Positions 39,199 through 49,108 of a stretch of 64,000 nt of DNA are shown here, piece after piece. The DNA comes from an uncultured Alphaproteobacteria bacterium (GTDB lineage: Bacteria; Pseudomonadota; Alphaproteobacteria; HIMB59; GCA-002718135), in assembly GCA_902623545.1 (NCBI GenBank), contig CACNUI010000001.1:1-64000 (forward strand), written 5' to 3'. Position numbers and translations under genes: made by a program. The notes under the pieces were generated by a model. The model was not told the DNA's origin. It made no database searches and saw nothing but the letters and a program-made list of their open reading frames with translations. The number at the start of each line of letters is the position of its first letter. The first letter of the stretch is position 1.

Positions 39199-40294
39199 AG
39201 ATAATATCAAAGAGAATCTTTCTTCTATTGAAGAAATTATAGAAGATGCAAGAAATGGTAAAATGTATATTCTTGTTGATGATCCCGATAGAGAAAATGA
39301 AGGTGATCTAATTATTCCTGCTCAATATGCCAACCCTCAAGCTATTAACTTTATGGCAAAACATGGCAGAGGATTAATTTGTTTAGCATTAACTAAGGAA
39401 AGAATAGAAGAATTGGAACTTCCTTTAATGAACCCAAACAATATAAAAAATGATTTAACTGCCTTTACTGTTTCTATTGAGGCAAAAGAAGGAGTAACAA
39501 CTGGAATTTCTGCAGCTGATAGGGCTCATACTATATCAGTAGCTGTAAATAATAATAAAAACAAAAACGATCTCGTTTACCCTGGACATGTTTTTCCTCT
39601 TATGGCTTGGGATGGGGGAGTATTAGTGCGTGCTGGTCATACAGAAGCAGCAGTTGATATTTCAAAACTTGCTGACCTAAATCCTTCTGGAGTTATTTGT
39701 GAAATAATGAGCGAAGATGGGTCAATGGCTAGATTGCCAGAAATTATTAACTTTGCAAAATTTCATAATTTGAAAGTTGGTACTGTTAGTGATTTAATTA
39801 AATTTAGGCTTAAAAAAACTAAAATTGTGAAACAGATCTCTGAAAGACCATTTGAAAGTGAGATGGGTTCCCAATTTACTTTAAAAGTTTTTCAAAATAC
39901 CATTTCTGGTGAAGAGCATTATGCTCTTGCAAAAAACCTTAATGAAGAAAAAAATCCTGTGCTTGTTAGAATGCACAGACTGAATGTTACAAAGGATATA
40001 TTTGAAGAAAAAAATATTTTTGGAAGTGAAATTAAGTCTGCCTTTCAGCTTATTGAGAAGAAAGGATGTGGTGCTATAGTTTTAATAAATAGTGACATGT
40101 CACCAAATATACTAAAAACTTTTAATAAAAGAAAAAGATCAACTAATAAATTAGAACTAAGAGAATATGGTGTAGGCGCTCAAATTTTATCATTACTTCA
40201 AATAAATAAAATTATATTATTAACAAATAGTAAGAAAAGAATTATTGCCCTGGATGGATTTAATATTGAAATAATTGATCAGAAAAAAATATGA
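39155..40294 (+). CDS. ribB: 3,4-dihydroxy-2-butanone-4-phosphate synthase with degenerate GTP cyclohydrolase II-like C-terminal domain (RibBX-like)
   Basis: 'DDPDRENEGDLIIPAQYANPQAINFMAKHGRGLICLAL', 'GVTTGISAADRAHTI', 'HTEAAVDISKLADL'. C-terminal half lacks the CX10CXC Zn motif. Likely start ATG 39191 (MNKDNIK). Confidence 0.94.
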   Translation: MNLIILHVSFLIMNKDNIKENLSSIEEIIEDARNGKMYILVDDPDRENEGDLIIPAQYANPQAINFMAKHGRGLICLALTKERIEELELPLMNPNNIKNDLTAFTVSIEAKEGVTTGISAADRAHTISVAVNNNKNKNDLVYPGHVFPLMAWDGGVLVRAGHTEAAVDISKLADLNPSGVICEIMSEDGSMARLPEIINFAKFHNLKVGTVSDLIKFRLKKTKIVKQISERPFESEMGSQFTLKVFQNTISGEEHYALAKNLNEEKNPVLVRMHRLNVTKDIFEEKNIFGSEIKSAFQLIEKKGCGAIVLINSDMSPNILKTFNKRKRSTNKLELREYGVGAQILSLLQINKIILLTNSKKRIIALDGFNIEIIDQKKI

Positions 40295-40692
40295 ATAATA
40301 AAATTCTAATAGTTTCAGCAAATTACTATAAAGAAATATCGAAAAATCTTGAGTTAGGTGCAATCAATACTCTTAAAGAAAATGGCTATGAATATGAAGT
40401 TATTAACGCACCGGGTTGTTTCGAAATTCCTTATTTAATTAAAAAAAATATTGATAATTATAAAGGATTTATATCTTTAGGGTGTATTATTAAAGGTGAC
40501 ACATATCATTTTGAAGTCATTGCGAATGAAACTTCTAGAAAAATTATGGATATATCTGTCGATTTTCATGTTCCAATTGGATTTGGTATTTTGGCTTGTT
40601 ACGATTTAGAGCAAGCAATAATAAGAAGTGATATTAATCAAAAAAATAAAGGTCAAGAAGCCGCATTAGCTTGCTTAGAGTTATTGAAATAA
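40291..40692 (+). CDS. ribH: 6,7-dimethyl-8-ribityllumazine synthase
   Basis: 'NAPGCFEIPYLIKK', 'GCIIKGDTYHFEVIANETSRKIMDIS'. Confidence 0.95.
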   Translation: MNNKILIVSANYYKEISKNLELGAINTLKENGYEYEVINAPGCFEIPYLIKKNIDNYKGFISLGCIIKGDTYHFEVIANETSRKIMDISVDFHVPIGFGILACYDLEQAIIRSDINQKNKGQEAALACLELLK

Positions 40693-40695
40693 AAA

Positions 40696-41166
40696 ATGCA
40701 AAATTTTATCAAGTCACAAACAAGGCTTGCATTTGTTCAATATATTTTTCAGAATGAATTCTTACAGACAGATACACTAGAAAGTATCGATGATTTTCAA
40801 AAGCATTTTTATGATACTAATATTGCTACGATTAATCAGAAGAAAGAAATTAAGCTTAAATTTAATAAAAATTTTTTAAATAAGCTTTTTTCTAGTCTTA
40901 AAAACAATATTGATAAAAAAAATATTATTGAAGATTTAAATGGTTTTATCGATATTAATCGTAAATTTGAAAAATGGGATAAAATTTTAAAATCGATAAT
41001 ATTTGCAATAATTGCCGAATTATTAATTACTGAAAAAAATAAAGTTAAAATTGTTTTTAATGATTACTTAAATATTAGTAAAAGTCTTATTTCTCAAAAA
41101 GAAACTAAATTAGTTAATGCCATAATTCAAAAATATATAGATAAAAATGAAATTATTAAAAAGTAA
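40696..41166 (+). CDS. nusB: Transcription antitermination factor NusB
   Basis: 'KSQTRLAFVQYIFQNEF', 'INDYLNISKSL'-type C-terminus; conserved position between ribH and thiL. Confidence 0.85.
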   Translation: MQNFIKSQTRLAFVQYIFQNEFLQTDTLESIDDFQKHFYDTNIATINQKKEIKLKFNKNFLNKLFSSLKNNIDKKNIIEDLNGFIDINRKFEKWDKILKSIIFAIIAELLITEKNKVKIVFNDYLNISKSLISQKETKLVNAIIQKYIDKNEIIKK

Positions 41167-42127
41167 TTTATCTGAAAAATTAATAATTAATAAATATTTA
41201 AAAAAATTAAATTTTAAAAAAAAGGGAACATTTGATTTTGAAAATGATGGAGCATATTTAGACTTAAAAAATAAAAATTATAAACTTACTGTTACAACTG
41301 ATAATATTTCTGAGGATATAGATTTTTTTTCTAATGATGACCCTAAGTCAATAGCCCAAAAAATTACAACTGTAAATTTATCTGACATCTTTGCAATGGG
41401 AGCTTTGCCTCATTCTTATCTTTTGAATTTGTATTTGCCAAAACATATTAATGAAAATTGGTTAAATTCTTTTTCAAATCAATTGAAGAGAATACAAAAT
41501 AAATATGGATTTTATCTTTTGGGTGGTGATTTATCAAAATCAAACAAACTTATCGTTTCTTCAACTTTTTTTGGATCTATAAAAAAGAAATTAGAAATAT
41601 TTCAAAATAGATTTAATTTACACGATGATATATTAATAACTGGGAATATTGGCGAGTCAAAAATTGGTCTAGAAATTTTAAAAAAAAAAATTTCTTCAAA
41701 TAAAAATTTGAGACAATATTTTATTAAAAAATATTTATATCCCATACCTTGTAAACTTGGACCATTGATTGCAAATCATGTTAATTCAATGAAAGATATT
41801 TCTGATGGTCTGATTGGGGATCTAACTGATATGTTAAATGATAAATATGGTGCATTAATTAATGTAAATAAAATTCCATTAAGTGTTAAAACAAAAAAAA
41901 TTCTCAACAATAAAAATAATTTTAGATTAGAAGACATCTTAAATGCTGGTGATGATTATGGACTGATAATCATATCTAGTGAAAAAAATAGAAATAAAAT
42001 TTTAAGTATAGCTAATAAAAATAATATTAATGTTACTCTGATAGGAAAAATAATAAGTGAAAAAGGAATTCATTTCGATTCACATTTAGACATGAAGAAT
42101 ATCAAGAAATTTGATCATTTCTCCTAA
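41147..42127 (+). CDS. thiL: Thiamine-monophosphate kinase
   Basis: 'VTTDNISEDIDFF', 'NLSDIFAMGALPHSYLLNLYLP', 'GGDLSKS', 'MKDISDGLIGDL'. Confidence 0.94.
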   Translation: MKLLKSNLSEKLIINKYLKKLNFKKKGTFDFENDGAYLDLKNKNYKLTVTTDNISEDIDFFSNDDPKSIAQKITTVNLSDIFAMGALPHSYLLNLYLPKHINENWLNSFSNQLKRIQNKYGFYLLGGDLSKSNKLIVSSTFFGSIKKKLEIFQNRFNLHDDILITGNIGESKIGLEILKKKISSNKNLRQYFIKKYLYPIPCKLGPLIANHVNSMKDISDGLIGDLTDMLNDKYGALINVNKIPLSVKTKKILNNKNNFRLEDILNAGDDYGLIIISSEKNRNKILSIANKNNINVTLIGKIISEKGIHFDSHLDMKNIKKFDHFS

Positions 42128-42184
42128 AAACTTGATTTTTTCTATAGTTTCTGTCATATCACCCAAAATTTTAAGGAGTTTTCA

Positions 42185-44290
42185 ATGACAACACTGCAAG
42201 TATTAATTGTTTTATGCGGTCTAGCAGCCGTTCTATATGGTTTAGTTACATCTAGACAAATTTTATCACTTGGTTCTGGAAATGATAAAATGCAAGAAAT
42301 TGCCGGCGCAATTCAAGAAGGGGCTAGAGCTTATTTAAACAGACAATACATGACAATAGCAATTGTGGGGGTTGTTATTTTTGCTCTTATATGGATCGTT
42401 TTTGATTTGGCGTCTGGGATTGGCTTTTTGATTGGGGCATTTTTTTCTGGTGCTGCAGGTTATGTTGGAATGAATATTTCAGTTAGATCTAATGTTCGTA
42501 CAACACATGCTGCAAGTAATAGTTTAGCTGAAGGTTTATCGGTATCATTTAAGGCAGGTGCTGTAACTGGAATGCTAGTTGCAGGATTTGCATTACTTTC
42601 TATTGCAATTTTTTATTTCGTTTTGCACAATTCTGGTTCATTTCCAGGCAGAGAGATTGTAGCTCCTTTAGTCTCGCTAGGATTTGGTGCATCATTAATT
42701 TCAATATTTGCGAGACTAGGAGGAGGTATTTTTACTAAGGGCGCTGATGTTGGCGCAGATTTAGTTGGTAAAGTAGAGGCTGGTATTCCTGAAGATGACC
42801 CACGAAATCCTGCTGTTATTGCAGACAACGTTGGAGACAATGTTGGCGACTGTGCAGGTATGGCTGCAGATCTTTTTGAAACCTATGTTGTAACGGTTGT
42901 AGCTACAATGGTTTTAGCATCAATATTTTTCATAGAAAATTCTTATACAATGATGATTTTTCCTCTAGCTATTGCAGGAGTTTGTGCATTAACTAGTATA
43001 ATCGGAACTTACTTTGTCAGGCTTGGTAAAAATAATAATATTATGGCAGCACTTTATAGAGGATTTGCAGTATCAGCTATTTTATCTGCTGTATTATTAT
43101 ATTTTGTTACTGATTATATAGTTGGTTTAAATAATGTTTTAGTCGTTGAAGGAACATCAACTCAATTCACAGGAATGTCACTTTTTATTTGTGGTTTACT
43201 TGGATTAATAATTACAGGCTTAATTATCTGGGTGACAGAATATTACACAGGTACTAATTATAGACCTGTTCAAAGTATTGCTCAATCATCAACCACTGGT
43301 CATGGAACAAATGTAATACAAGGACTTGCAATCAGCTTAGAGGCTACAGCTCTTCCTGCTCTAATTATTGTTGCTGGAATTATTTCAACTTATTCACTAG
43401 CTGGTTTATTTGGTATTGCAATTGCCGTTACAACTATGTTAGCTTTGGCTGGAATGGTAGTTGCATTAGATGCATACGGACCAGTTACAGATAATGCTGG
43501 TGGTATAGCAGAAATGTCGAATTTAGATGATAATGTTAGAAAGACAACAGATGCTTTAGATGCTGTTGGCAATACAACTAAGGCTGTTACCAAAGGATAT
43601 GCTATAGGTTCAGCAGGATTAGGAGCACTAGTATTGTTTGCAGCTTACACAGAAGACCTAGATCATTTTGCCAAAGATATAAGTAGCCCTTTATATGGAA
43701 TAGAGGTTTCTTTTGATTTATCTAACCCTTATGTTGTTGTTGGTTTATTGCTAGGAGGCTTATTACCTTTTTTATTTGGAGCTTTAAGCATGACTGCAGT
43801 TGGTAGAGCTGCTGGTTCTGTAGTTCTTGAAGTAAGAAGACAGTTTAAAGAAATTCCTGGAATTATGGAAGGTAAAGGAAAACCAGAATATGGAACTTGT
43901 GTTGATATTCTTACCAAATCAGCAATTAAGGAAATGATTATACCGTCAATGTTACCTGTGTTATCACCAATAGTGGTTTATTTTGTTATTTTATTTATCG
44001 CTGGTCAATCAGCTGCTCTATCATGTTTAGGAGCTCTATTGCTGGGTGTTATTATCACTGGATTGTTTGTAGCAATTAGCATGACAGCAGGAGGGGGCGC
44101 TTGGGATAATGCAAAAAAATATATTGAAGATGGTAACCACGGAGGTAAAGGTAGTGAAGCTCACAAAGCAGCTGTTACAGGTGATACAGTAGGGGATCCA
44201 TATAAAGACACGGCTGGACCTGCTGTAAATCCAATGATTAAAATAACAAATATTGTAGCTTTATTACTTTTAGCTGCAATTTCTATTTAA
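42185..44290 (+). CDS. hppA: Membrane-bound H+-translocating pyrophosphatase (K+-independent type)
   Basis: '[55 protein letters not shown]', '[21 protein letters not shown]'. Confidence 0.98.
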   Translation: MTTLQVLIVLCGLAAVLYGLVTSRQILSLGSGNDKMQEIAGAIQEGARAYLNRQYMTIAIVGVVIFALIWIVFDLASGIGFLIGAFFSGAAGYVGMNISVRSNVRTTHAASNSLAEGLSVSFKAGAVTGMLVAGFALLSIAIFYFVLHNSGSFPGREIVAPLVSLGFGASLISIFARLGGGIFTKGADVGADLVGKVEAGIPEDDPRNPAVIADNVGDNVGDCAGMAADLFETYVVTVVATMVLASIFFIENSYTMMIFPLAIAGVCALTSIIGTYFVRLGKNNNIMAALYRGFAVSAILSAVLLYFVTDYIVGLNNVLVVEGTSTQFTGMSLFICGLLGLIITGLIIWVTEYYTGTNYRPVQSIAQSSTTGHGTNVIQGLAISLEATALPALIIVAGIISTYSLAGLFGIAIAVTTMLALAGMVVALDAYGPVTDNAGGIAEMSNLDDNVRKTTDALDAVGNTTKAVTKGYAIGSAGLGALVLFAAYTEDLDHFAKDISSPLYGIEVSFDLSNPYVVVGLLLGGLLPFLFGALSMTAVGRAAGSVVLEVRRQFKEIPGIMEGKGKPEYGTCVDILTKSAIKEMIIPSMLPVLSPIVVYFVILFIAGQSAALSCLGALLLGVIITGLFVAISMTAGGGAWDNAKKYIEDGNHGGKGSEAHKAAVTGDTVGDPYKDTAGPAVNPMIKITNIVALLLLAAISI

Positions 44291-44302
44291 TAATTAAATA
44301 TT

Positions 44303-44725
44303 TTAAGGTGTTGTTGGCAGTTCTTGTTGAGCTCCAACACCACCAAATACTTTTTCTATAAGTCCTCTTTTAATTATATCATTAGATGTAATATCTTTAA
44401 CTTTTTCAATATCATTTTGATTTTTCAAATCATATACTTTCGAGCTTTTAATATTATTTTTTTCATCAAAATCAAAAACAAATAAAAAGCTGTACTCTAT
44501 TTCAGTTTTAAATATTGATCGTTTATTCTTTTTTTCAGCAAAATATAAAAATTTATTTTCTATTGGATCCTTAAAACTTGGTTCACCCAACTGCTCGATA
44601 AGTGTTTTCTTGTTATTAAAATTAATATTTTTAATATTTTCATCATTTAGTATTTTTCCTGAGTAGATAGTTTGATTACTACATGATAATATAAATATAG
44701 TTATAATTAAGATAATTTTTGACAC
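44303..44725 (-). CDS. bamE: BamE/SmpA-like outer-membrane assembly lipoprotein
   Basis: Lipoprotein signal 'IITIFILSCSNQ', 'LIEQLGEPSFKDP...FLYFAEKK' BamE-like core; adjacent to a CBP3-like chaperone gene. Confidence 0.72.
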   Translation of the reverse strand: MSKIILIITIFILSCSNQTIYSGKILNDENIKNINFNNKKTLIEQLGEPSFKDPIENKFLYFAEKKNKRSIFKTEIEYSFLFVFDFDEKNNIKSSKVYDLKNQNDIEKVKDITSNDIIKRGLIEKVFGGVGAQQELPTTP

Positions 44726-44728
44726 ATT

Positions 44729-45220
44729 ATGATTTTACAATATTTTTATAAAAAAGAAAATAGTCAGAAAAGAAAAGCACAACAAATTTATGTAAATATT
44801 ATTAATTTAAGTAAAAATCTTTTAAAAAAAAATAATTTTTTTATTAATAAAAACTATAATACTTCCTTTGAATTAGTATCTCTTTTTTTAATTATTTATA
44901 TAAAATTAAATATTAAATATAGAATTAATGACTATGTAAAAATAAATGAAGATTTAATATCAACTTTTATTAACGATTTAGATGAATCGTTAAGGACCGA
45001 AGGAATTGGTGATATGTCAATCGGCAAGTACGTAAAATCTTTTGTTAAAAAATTTTACTTTAGATTAGAAAAATTTCCAAATAACATAAATAATTTATCT
45101 GAAAAACAATTTCAAGATTATCTTAAATTATTTAATATCATTAAACCAAATCTTATTGTGAACTCTTCGATAAAGTTTAATGCAGAATTTAATATTATTC
45201 TACAATCATATATAAAATAA
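44729..45220 (+). CDS. Ubiquinol-cytochrome c chaperone (CBP3) family protein
   Basis: 'FINDLDESLRTEGIGDMSIGKYVKSFVKKFYFRLEKF' is characteristic of the family. Confidence 0.82.
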   Translation: MILQYFYKKENSQKRKAQQIYVNIINLSKNLLKKNNFFINKNYNTSFELVSLFLIIYIKLNIKYRINDYVKINEDLISTFINDLDESLRTEGIGDMSIGKYVKSFVKKFYFRLEKFPNNINNLSEKQFQDYLKLFNIIKPNLIVNSSIKFNAEFNIILQSYIK

Positions 45221-45276
45221 TAATTATTATTCTTTTAATTTGCAAAAAATTTCTTGCAAATATCTAAAATTCTAAT

Positions 45277-45477
45277 ATGTGGGACTTTATGGCTGTTCCA
45301 AAAAGAAAAACAAGTGTGTCAAAAAGAAATATGAGAAGATCACATCTTTCTCTTAAAGATGCTAATATTATAATTGATAAAGATTCTGGTGAACCTAGAC
45401 TCTCACATCAAATTGATAAATCTACTGGTATGTACAAGGGTAGAAAAATTTTAAACAATAAAAAAAATAAATCTTAA
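45277..45477 (+). CDS. rpmF: 50S ribosomal protein L32
   Basis: '[19 protein letters not shown]'; true start probably ATG 45289. Confidence 0.97.
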   Translation: MWDFMAVPKRKTSVSKRNMRRSHLSLKDANIIIDKDSGEPRLSHQIDKSTGMYKGRKILNNKKNKS

Positions 45478-45485
45478 TATATAAA

Positions 45486-46499
45486 ATGTCTAATGGCCAA
45501 GTAACCATTGCAATTGATGCAATGGGAGGAGAGAATAGCCCATATAAAGTTCTAAAGGGTGCACAAATTTTTCAAAATAAAAATCAAAATGTTAAAATGA
45601 TTTTTTTTGGAAATAAAACTGAAATTACTTCTAATATACGTAAATTTAAAATCGATATATCAAACTATGAAATTGTAAACACTACAGAAAATGTTCAGGA
45701 CGATGATAATGTTAATACAATATTAAGATCTAGGAAAGATAGTAGTATTTATAGAGCTTTAGAATTTGTTAAAAAAAATCCTGATACTGGATTTGTATCT
45801 GCTGGCAACACAGCTGCAATAATGGTTTTATCTAGATTACACCTAGGCATGATTGAGGGAATTGATAGACCTGCTATCTGTTCTCTAATCCCAAACAAAA
45901 AAAATTATTCTTTAATGTTGGATCTCGGTGCTAATGTTACAGTAAATCCTGAAAATTTATTTCAATTTGCCTTAATGGGATTTAGTTATTATACTATTAT
46001 TAACAAGGATTCAAAACCAACAATTGGAATTCTAAATATAGGTACTGAAAATAATAAAGGTTTAGAATTTCTCCAAGTAGCTGCAGAATTAATTTCAAAA
46101 AGTTTTTTAAAGGATTATTTCATTGGCTTCATAGAACCTAATAAGATTACTTTAGGAGATTGTGATATAATCATATCAGATGGTTATACAGGTAACATAA
46201 TGCTTAAATCTGCAGAAGGTATTTCTAATTTTATAACATCTAATCTACGAGATATGTTCAGCAAAAATTTATTAAATAAATTAGCATACAAAATTGTTCA
46301 AAATGATCTTAAAATATTTAGAGATCAAGTTAATCCTGAAATATATAATGGAGCAAATTTAATTGGATTAGGTGGAACATCTATTAAAAGTCATGGTAAT
46401 GCATCAGAAACTGCCTTTAGTCATGCTATTAATAAATGCTATACATCTATTAAAAATAACTTGAACCAACAAATAATTAAATCAGTCAACAATTTATGA
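45486..46499 (+). CDS. plsX: Phosphate acyltransferase PlsX
   Basis: 'IAIDAMGGENSPYKVLKGA', 'GFVSAGNTAAIM', 'DGYTGNIMLKSAEG'. Confidence 0.97.
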   Translation: MSNGQVTIAIDAMGGENSPYKVLKGAQIFQNKNQNVKMIFFGNKTEITSNIRKFKIDISNYEIVNTTENVQDDDNVNTILRSRKDSSIYRALEFVKKNPDTGFVSAGNTAAIMVLSRLHLGMIEGIDRPAICSLIPNKKNYSLMLDLGANVTVNPENLFQFALMGFSYYTIINKDSKPTIGILNIGTENNKGLEFLQVAAELISKSFLKDYFIGFIEPNKITLGDCDIIISDGYTGNIMLKSAEGISNFITSNLRDMFSKNLLNKLAYKIVQNDLKIFRDQVNPEIYNGANLIGLGGTSIKSHGNASETAFSHAINKCYTSIKNNLNQQIIKSVNNL

Positions 46500-46789
46500 T
46501 AATTAAAAAAAATATATCTAGGGATGATATTGCAAATTCAATTCATAAAGAATTTGGTTTCTCAAGAAAAGAATGTCTAGAAATTGTAAATGATTTAGTT
46601 GAAATTATTATATTAGGACTTGAGAAAAATGGTCTTGTTAAGATTCATAATTTTGGAACATTTAAGTTAAAAAAGAAATCAAGCAGAATTGGACGAAATC
46701 CTAAAACTAAAGAGGATGTGATTATTAGCGATAGATACGTAATTACTTTTAAAGCTAGTAAGAAAATTCTAAAATCAATAAATAACTAA
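46496..46789 (+). CDS. ihfA: Integration host factor alpha / HU-family DNA-binding protein
   Basis: 'LVKIHNFGTFKLKKKSSRIGRNPKTKEDVIISDRYVITFKASKKI'. Confidence 0.9.
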   Translation: MIIKKNISRDDIANSIHKEFGFSRKECLEIVNDLVEIIILGLEKNGLVKIHNFGTFKLKKKSSRIGRNPKTKEDVIISDRYVITFKASKKILKSINN

Positions 46790-46801
46790 TATTGAAACAT
46801 A

Positions 46802-47185
46802 ATGAAAAAATATCTAAATATCAGTGAAGTTTCAGAACTCCTTGATATTAAAGAGTACATAATAAGATATTGGGATTCAATTGATCCTAAAACAAATAAA
46901 CTAAGGGTTGAGGGAATTTCAACTAAAAGCAAAAAAGGAACTAGATATTTTAATAAGGAAAATATAATCAAACTTAAAAAAATGAAAGCTTTCGTATATG
47001 AAAATGGTAAACATAATAACTCATTGAGGCTAGCTCATAGATTAGTATCTATGAGTTATAAAAATAAAAAACCTGAATATTCTTCAAAAAATATTACTTA
47101 TATTGACAATCCAGAAAACGCAAAAAAGATTAATCAGATTCTTAAAAAAATGAGAATTGTAGTTAAATTAAATAATAATTATTAA
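46802..47185 (+). CDS. MerR family transcriptional regulator
   Basis: 'YLNISEVSELLDIKEYIIRYWDSIDP...GTRYFNKENIIKLKKMKAF'. Confidence 0.88.
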   Translation: MKKYLNISEVSELLDIKEYIIRYWDSIDPKTNKLRVEGISTKSKKGTRYFNKENIIKLKKMKAFVYENGKHNNSLRLAHRLVSMSYKNKKPEYSSKNITYIDNPENAKKINQILKKMRIVVKLNNNY

Positions 47186-47341
47186 CATGTTAATAAAAAA
47201 GCACTATATTTCAATAATTTAATTATATTTTTTATACAAAAAATTTATAAAAAAAAATAATTTTAAATGTTTTATTTAGACGTCTTTTAAAATATATGAA
47301 CCTCATCTTATTAGTAAGGAAACAAACTATAAGGAGTTTTT

Positions 47342-48106
47342 ATGTTAAATAAGACTAGTTTTATTGGTATCATAGCTGCAACTATAGCTTTTATTGCTGT
47401 TCCAGCTTTTGCTGCCGATACTTTTTTAGGCGAAGGTGATTTTGTTGGAATTACATTTTGGATTGTTTCAATCGGAATGTGGGCTTCAACAATATTCTTC
47501 TTTTACGAAGGAATGAGAGTTTCTGCTAAATGGAGAACTTCAATGGTAGTTGCAGGTTTAATAACCTTTATTGCTGCTGTACATTATATGTACATGAGGG
47601 ACTTCTGGGTAGCAACTGGTACTTCACCAACTGTTTACAGATATATTGATTGGGTTCTAACTGTACCTCTTCAAATGGTTGAATTCTTCCTAATCTTAGT
47701 AGCTGCAGGTGCTGCCGTTTCTGGTGGAGCATTTTGGAGACTATTAGTAGGTACCCTAGTTATGGTAATTGGTGGATACTTGGGAGAAGCAGGTCATATC
47801 AACGCAACTCTTGGTTTCATTATTGGAATGATCGGTTGGGCTGTAATTATCTGGGAAATCTTCAGAGGTGAAGCAAGTCAAGCTGCTTCAACTAAAGAAT
47901 CAGTTACTGCGGCTTTTAACGCTATGAGATTAATTGTTCTTATAGGTTGGGCTATTTACCCACTAGGTTATGTATTTGGTTATATGTTAGGATCTGTTGA
48001 TGCAGATACACTTAACTGGGTATACAATCTTGCAGATTTTGTTAATAAAATCTTATTTGGTCTAATTATATGGAATGCTGCAGCTAGAGACTCAGCTACT
48101 GCATAA
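47342..48106 (+). CDS. Proteorhodopsin (light-driven proton pump, blue-type Gln tuning residue)
   Basis: Helix C 'VYRYIDWVLTVPLQMVEFFLIL' with Asp acceptor and Glu donor; Lys in helix G 'LADFVNKILFGLIIW'; 'HYMYMRDFW' helix B His; N-terminal signal peptide. Confidence 0.98.
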   Translation: MLNKTSFIGIIAATIAFIAVPAFAADTFLGEGDFVGITFWIVSIGMWASTIFFFYEGMRVSAKWRTSMVVAGLITFIAAVHYMYMRDFWVATGTSPTVYRYIDWVLTVPLQMVEFFLILVAAGAAVSGGAFWRLLVGTLVMVIGGYLGEAGHINATLGFIIGMIGWAVIIWEIFRGEASQAASTKESVTAAFNAMRLIVLIGWAIYPLGYVFGYMLGSVDADTLNWVYNLADFVNKILFGLIIWNAAARDSATA

Positions 48107-48130
48107 TTAGCAAACTTTTTTACAATCTAA

Positions 48131-48158
48131 AACCCTCTTTTTACAGAGGGTTTTTTTA
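48131..48158 (+). terminator. Rho-independent terminator downstream of proteorhodopsin
   Basis: AACCCTC-ttttttaca-GAGGGTT followed by T-tract. Confidence 0.88.
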
Positions 48159-48202
48159 TTAATATATTGACTTAATTTTTTTTAATATGTATTTGGCTCG
48201 CC

Positions 48203-48661
48203 ATGAAAACTTTTTCTCTTAAAAAAAGTGATATTGATAAAAAATGGCTACTTATAGACGCTGATAATGCCGTATTGGGTAGGCTTGCTGTTTTATCAGC
48301 AAATATATTAAGGGGTAAAAATAAGCCTAATTACACACCTAATTTAGATTGTGGTGATAATCTTATAATTATAAATTCAGATAAGGTTAAGTTAAAAGGG
48401 AATAAAGAGACTAATAAAAAGTACTACAGACACACTGGCTATCCAGGTGGAATTAAAGAAACCACTCCAAAAGAACTTAAAAATAAAAATAAATCAGATC
48501 AAATTATAAAAATGGCAATTAAAAGAATGATACCAGCAGGCCCTCTTGGAAAAATTCAGCTTTCTAATTGTAAAATTTATAGAGACTCAAATCATAAACA
48601 TGAAGCTCAAAATCCTACAATAATTGATTTTGCATCTTTAAATAAAAAAAATATAATTTAA
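48203..48661 (+). CDS. rplM: 50S ribosomal protein L13
   Basis: '[45 protein letters not shown]'. Confidence 0.98.
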   Translation: MKTFSLKKSDIDKKWLLIDADNAVLGRLAVLSANILRGKNKPNYTPNLDCGDNLIIINSDKVKLKGNKETNKKYYRHTGYPGGIKETTPKELKNKNKSDQIIKMAIKRMIPAGPLGKIQLSNCKIYRDSNHKHEAQNPTIIDFASLNKKNII

Positions 48662-48662
48662 T

Positions 48663-49103
48663 ATGGAAAATATCGATAGTAATACCGAAAATATAATTGA
48701 AAACAAATTAGATTCAAAAGATAGATCATATTCAACTGGAAGAAGAAAAAATTCAATAGCTAGAGTTTGGATTAAAAGAGGTAACGGTGGGATTAAAATT
48801 AACGGCAAAGACCTCAAAACATACTTTTCTAGACCAGTTTTACAGATGATAGTAAATCAGCCTTTAAGCGTATTACAAGCTGAAGAGCATTATGAGATTA
48901 TGGCCACTGTAAAAGGTGGTGGTTTGTCCGGACAAGCCGGCGCTATCAGACATGGGATTAGTAAAGCACTAAGTTTGTATGATCAATCTAATCGACCAGC
49001 TTTGAAAAAAGTTGGCTTTTTAACTAGAGATCCAAGAGTTGTTGAAAGAAAAAAATCTGGTTTAGCTAAAGCAAGAAGAAGTTATCAATTCTCTAAAAGA
49101 TAA
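48663..49103 (+). CDS. rpsI: 30S ribosomal protein S9
   Basis: '[19 protein letters not shown]', C-terminal '[25 protein letters not shown]'. Confidence 0.99.
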   Translation: MENIDSNTENIIENKLDSKDRSYSTGRRKNSIARVWIKRGNGGIKINGKDLKTYFSRPVLQMIVNQPLSVLQAEEHYEIMATVKGGGLSGQAGAIRHGISKALSLYDQSNRPALKKVGFLTRDPRVVERKKSGLAKARRSYQFSKR

Positions 49104-49108
49104 TCTTA

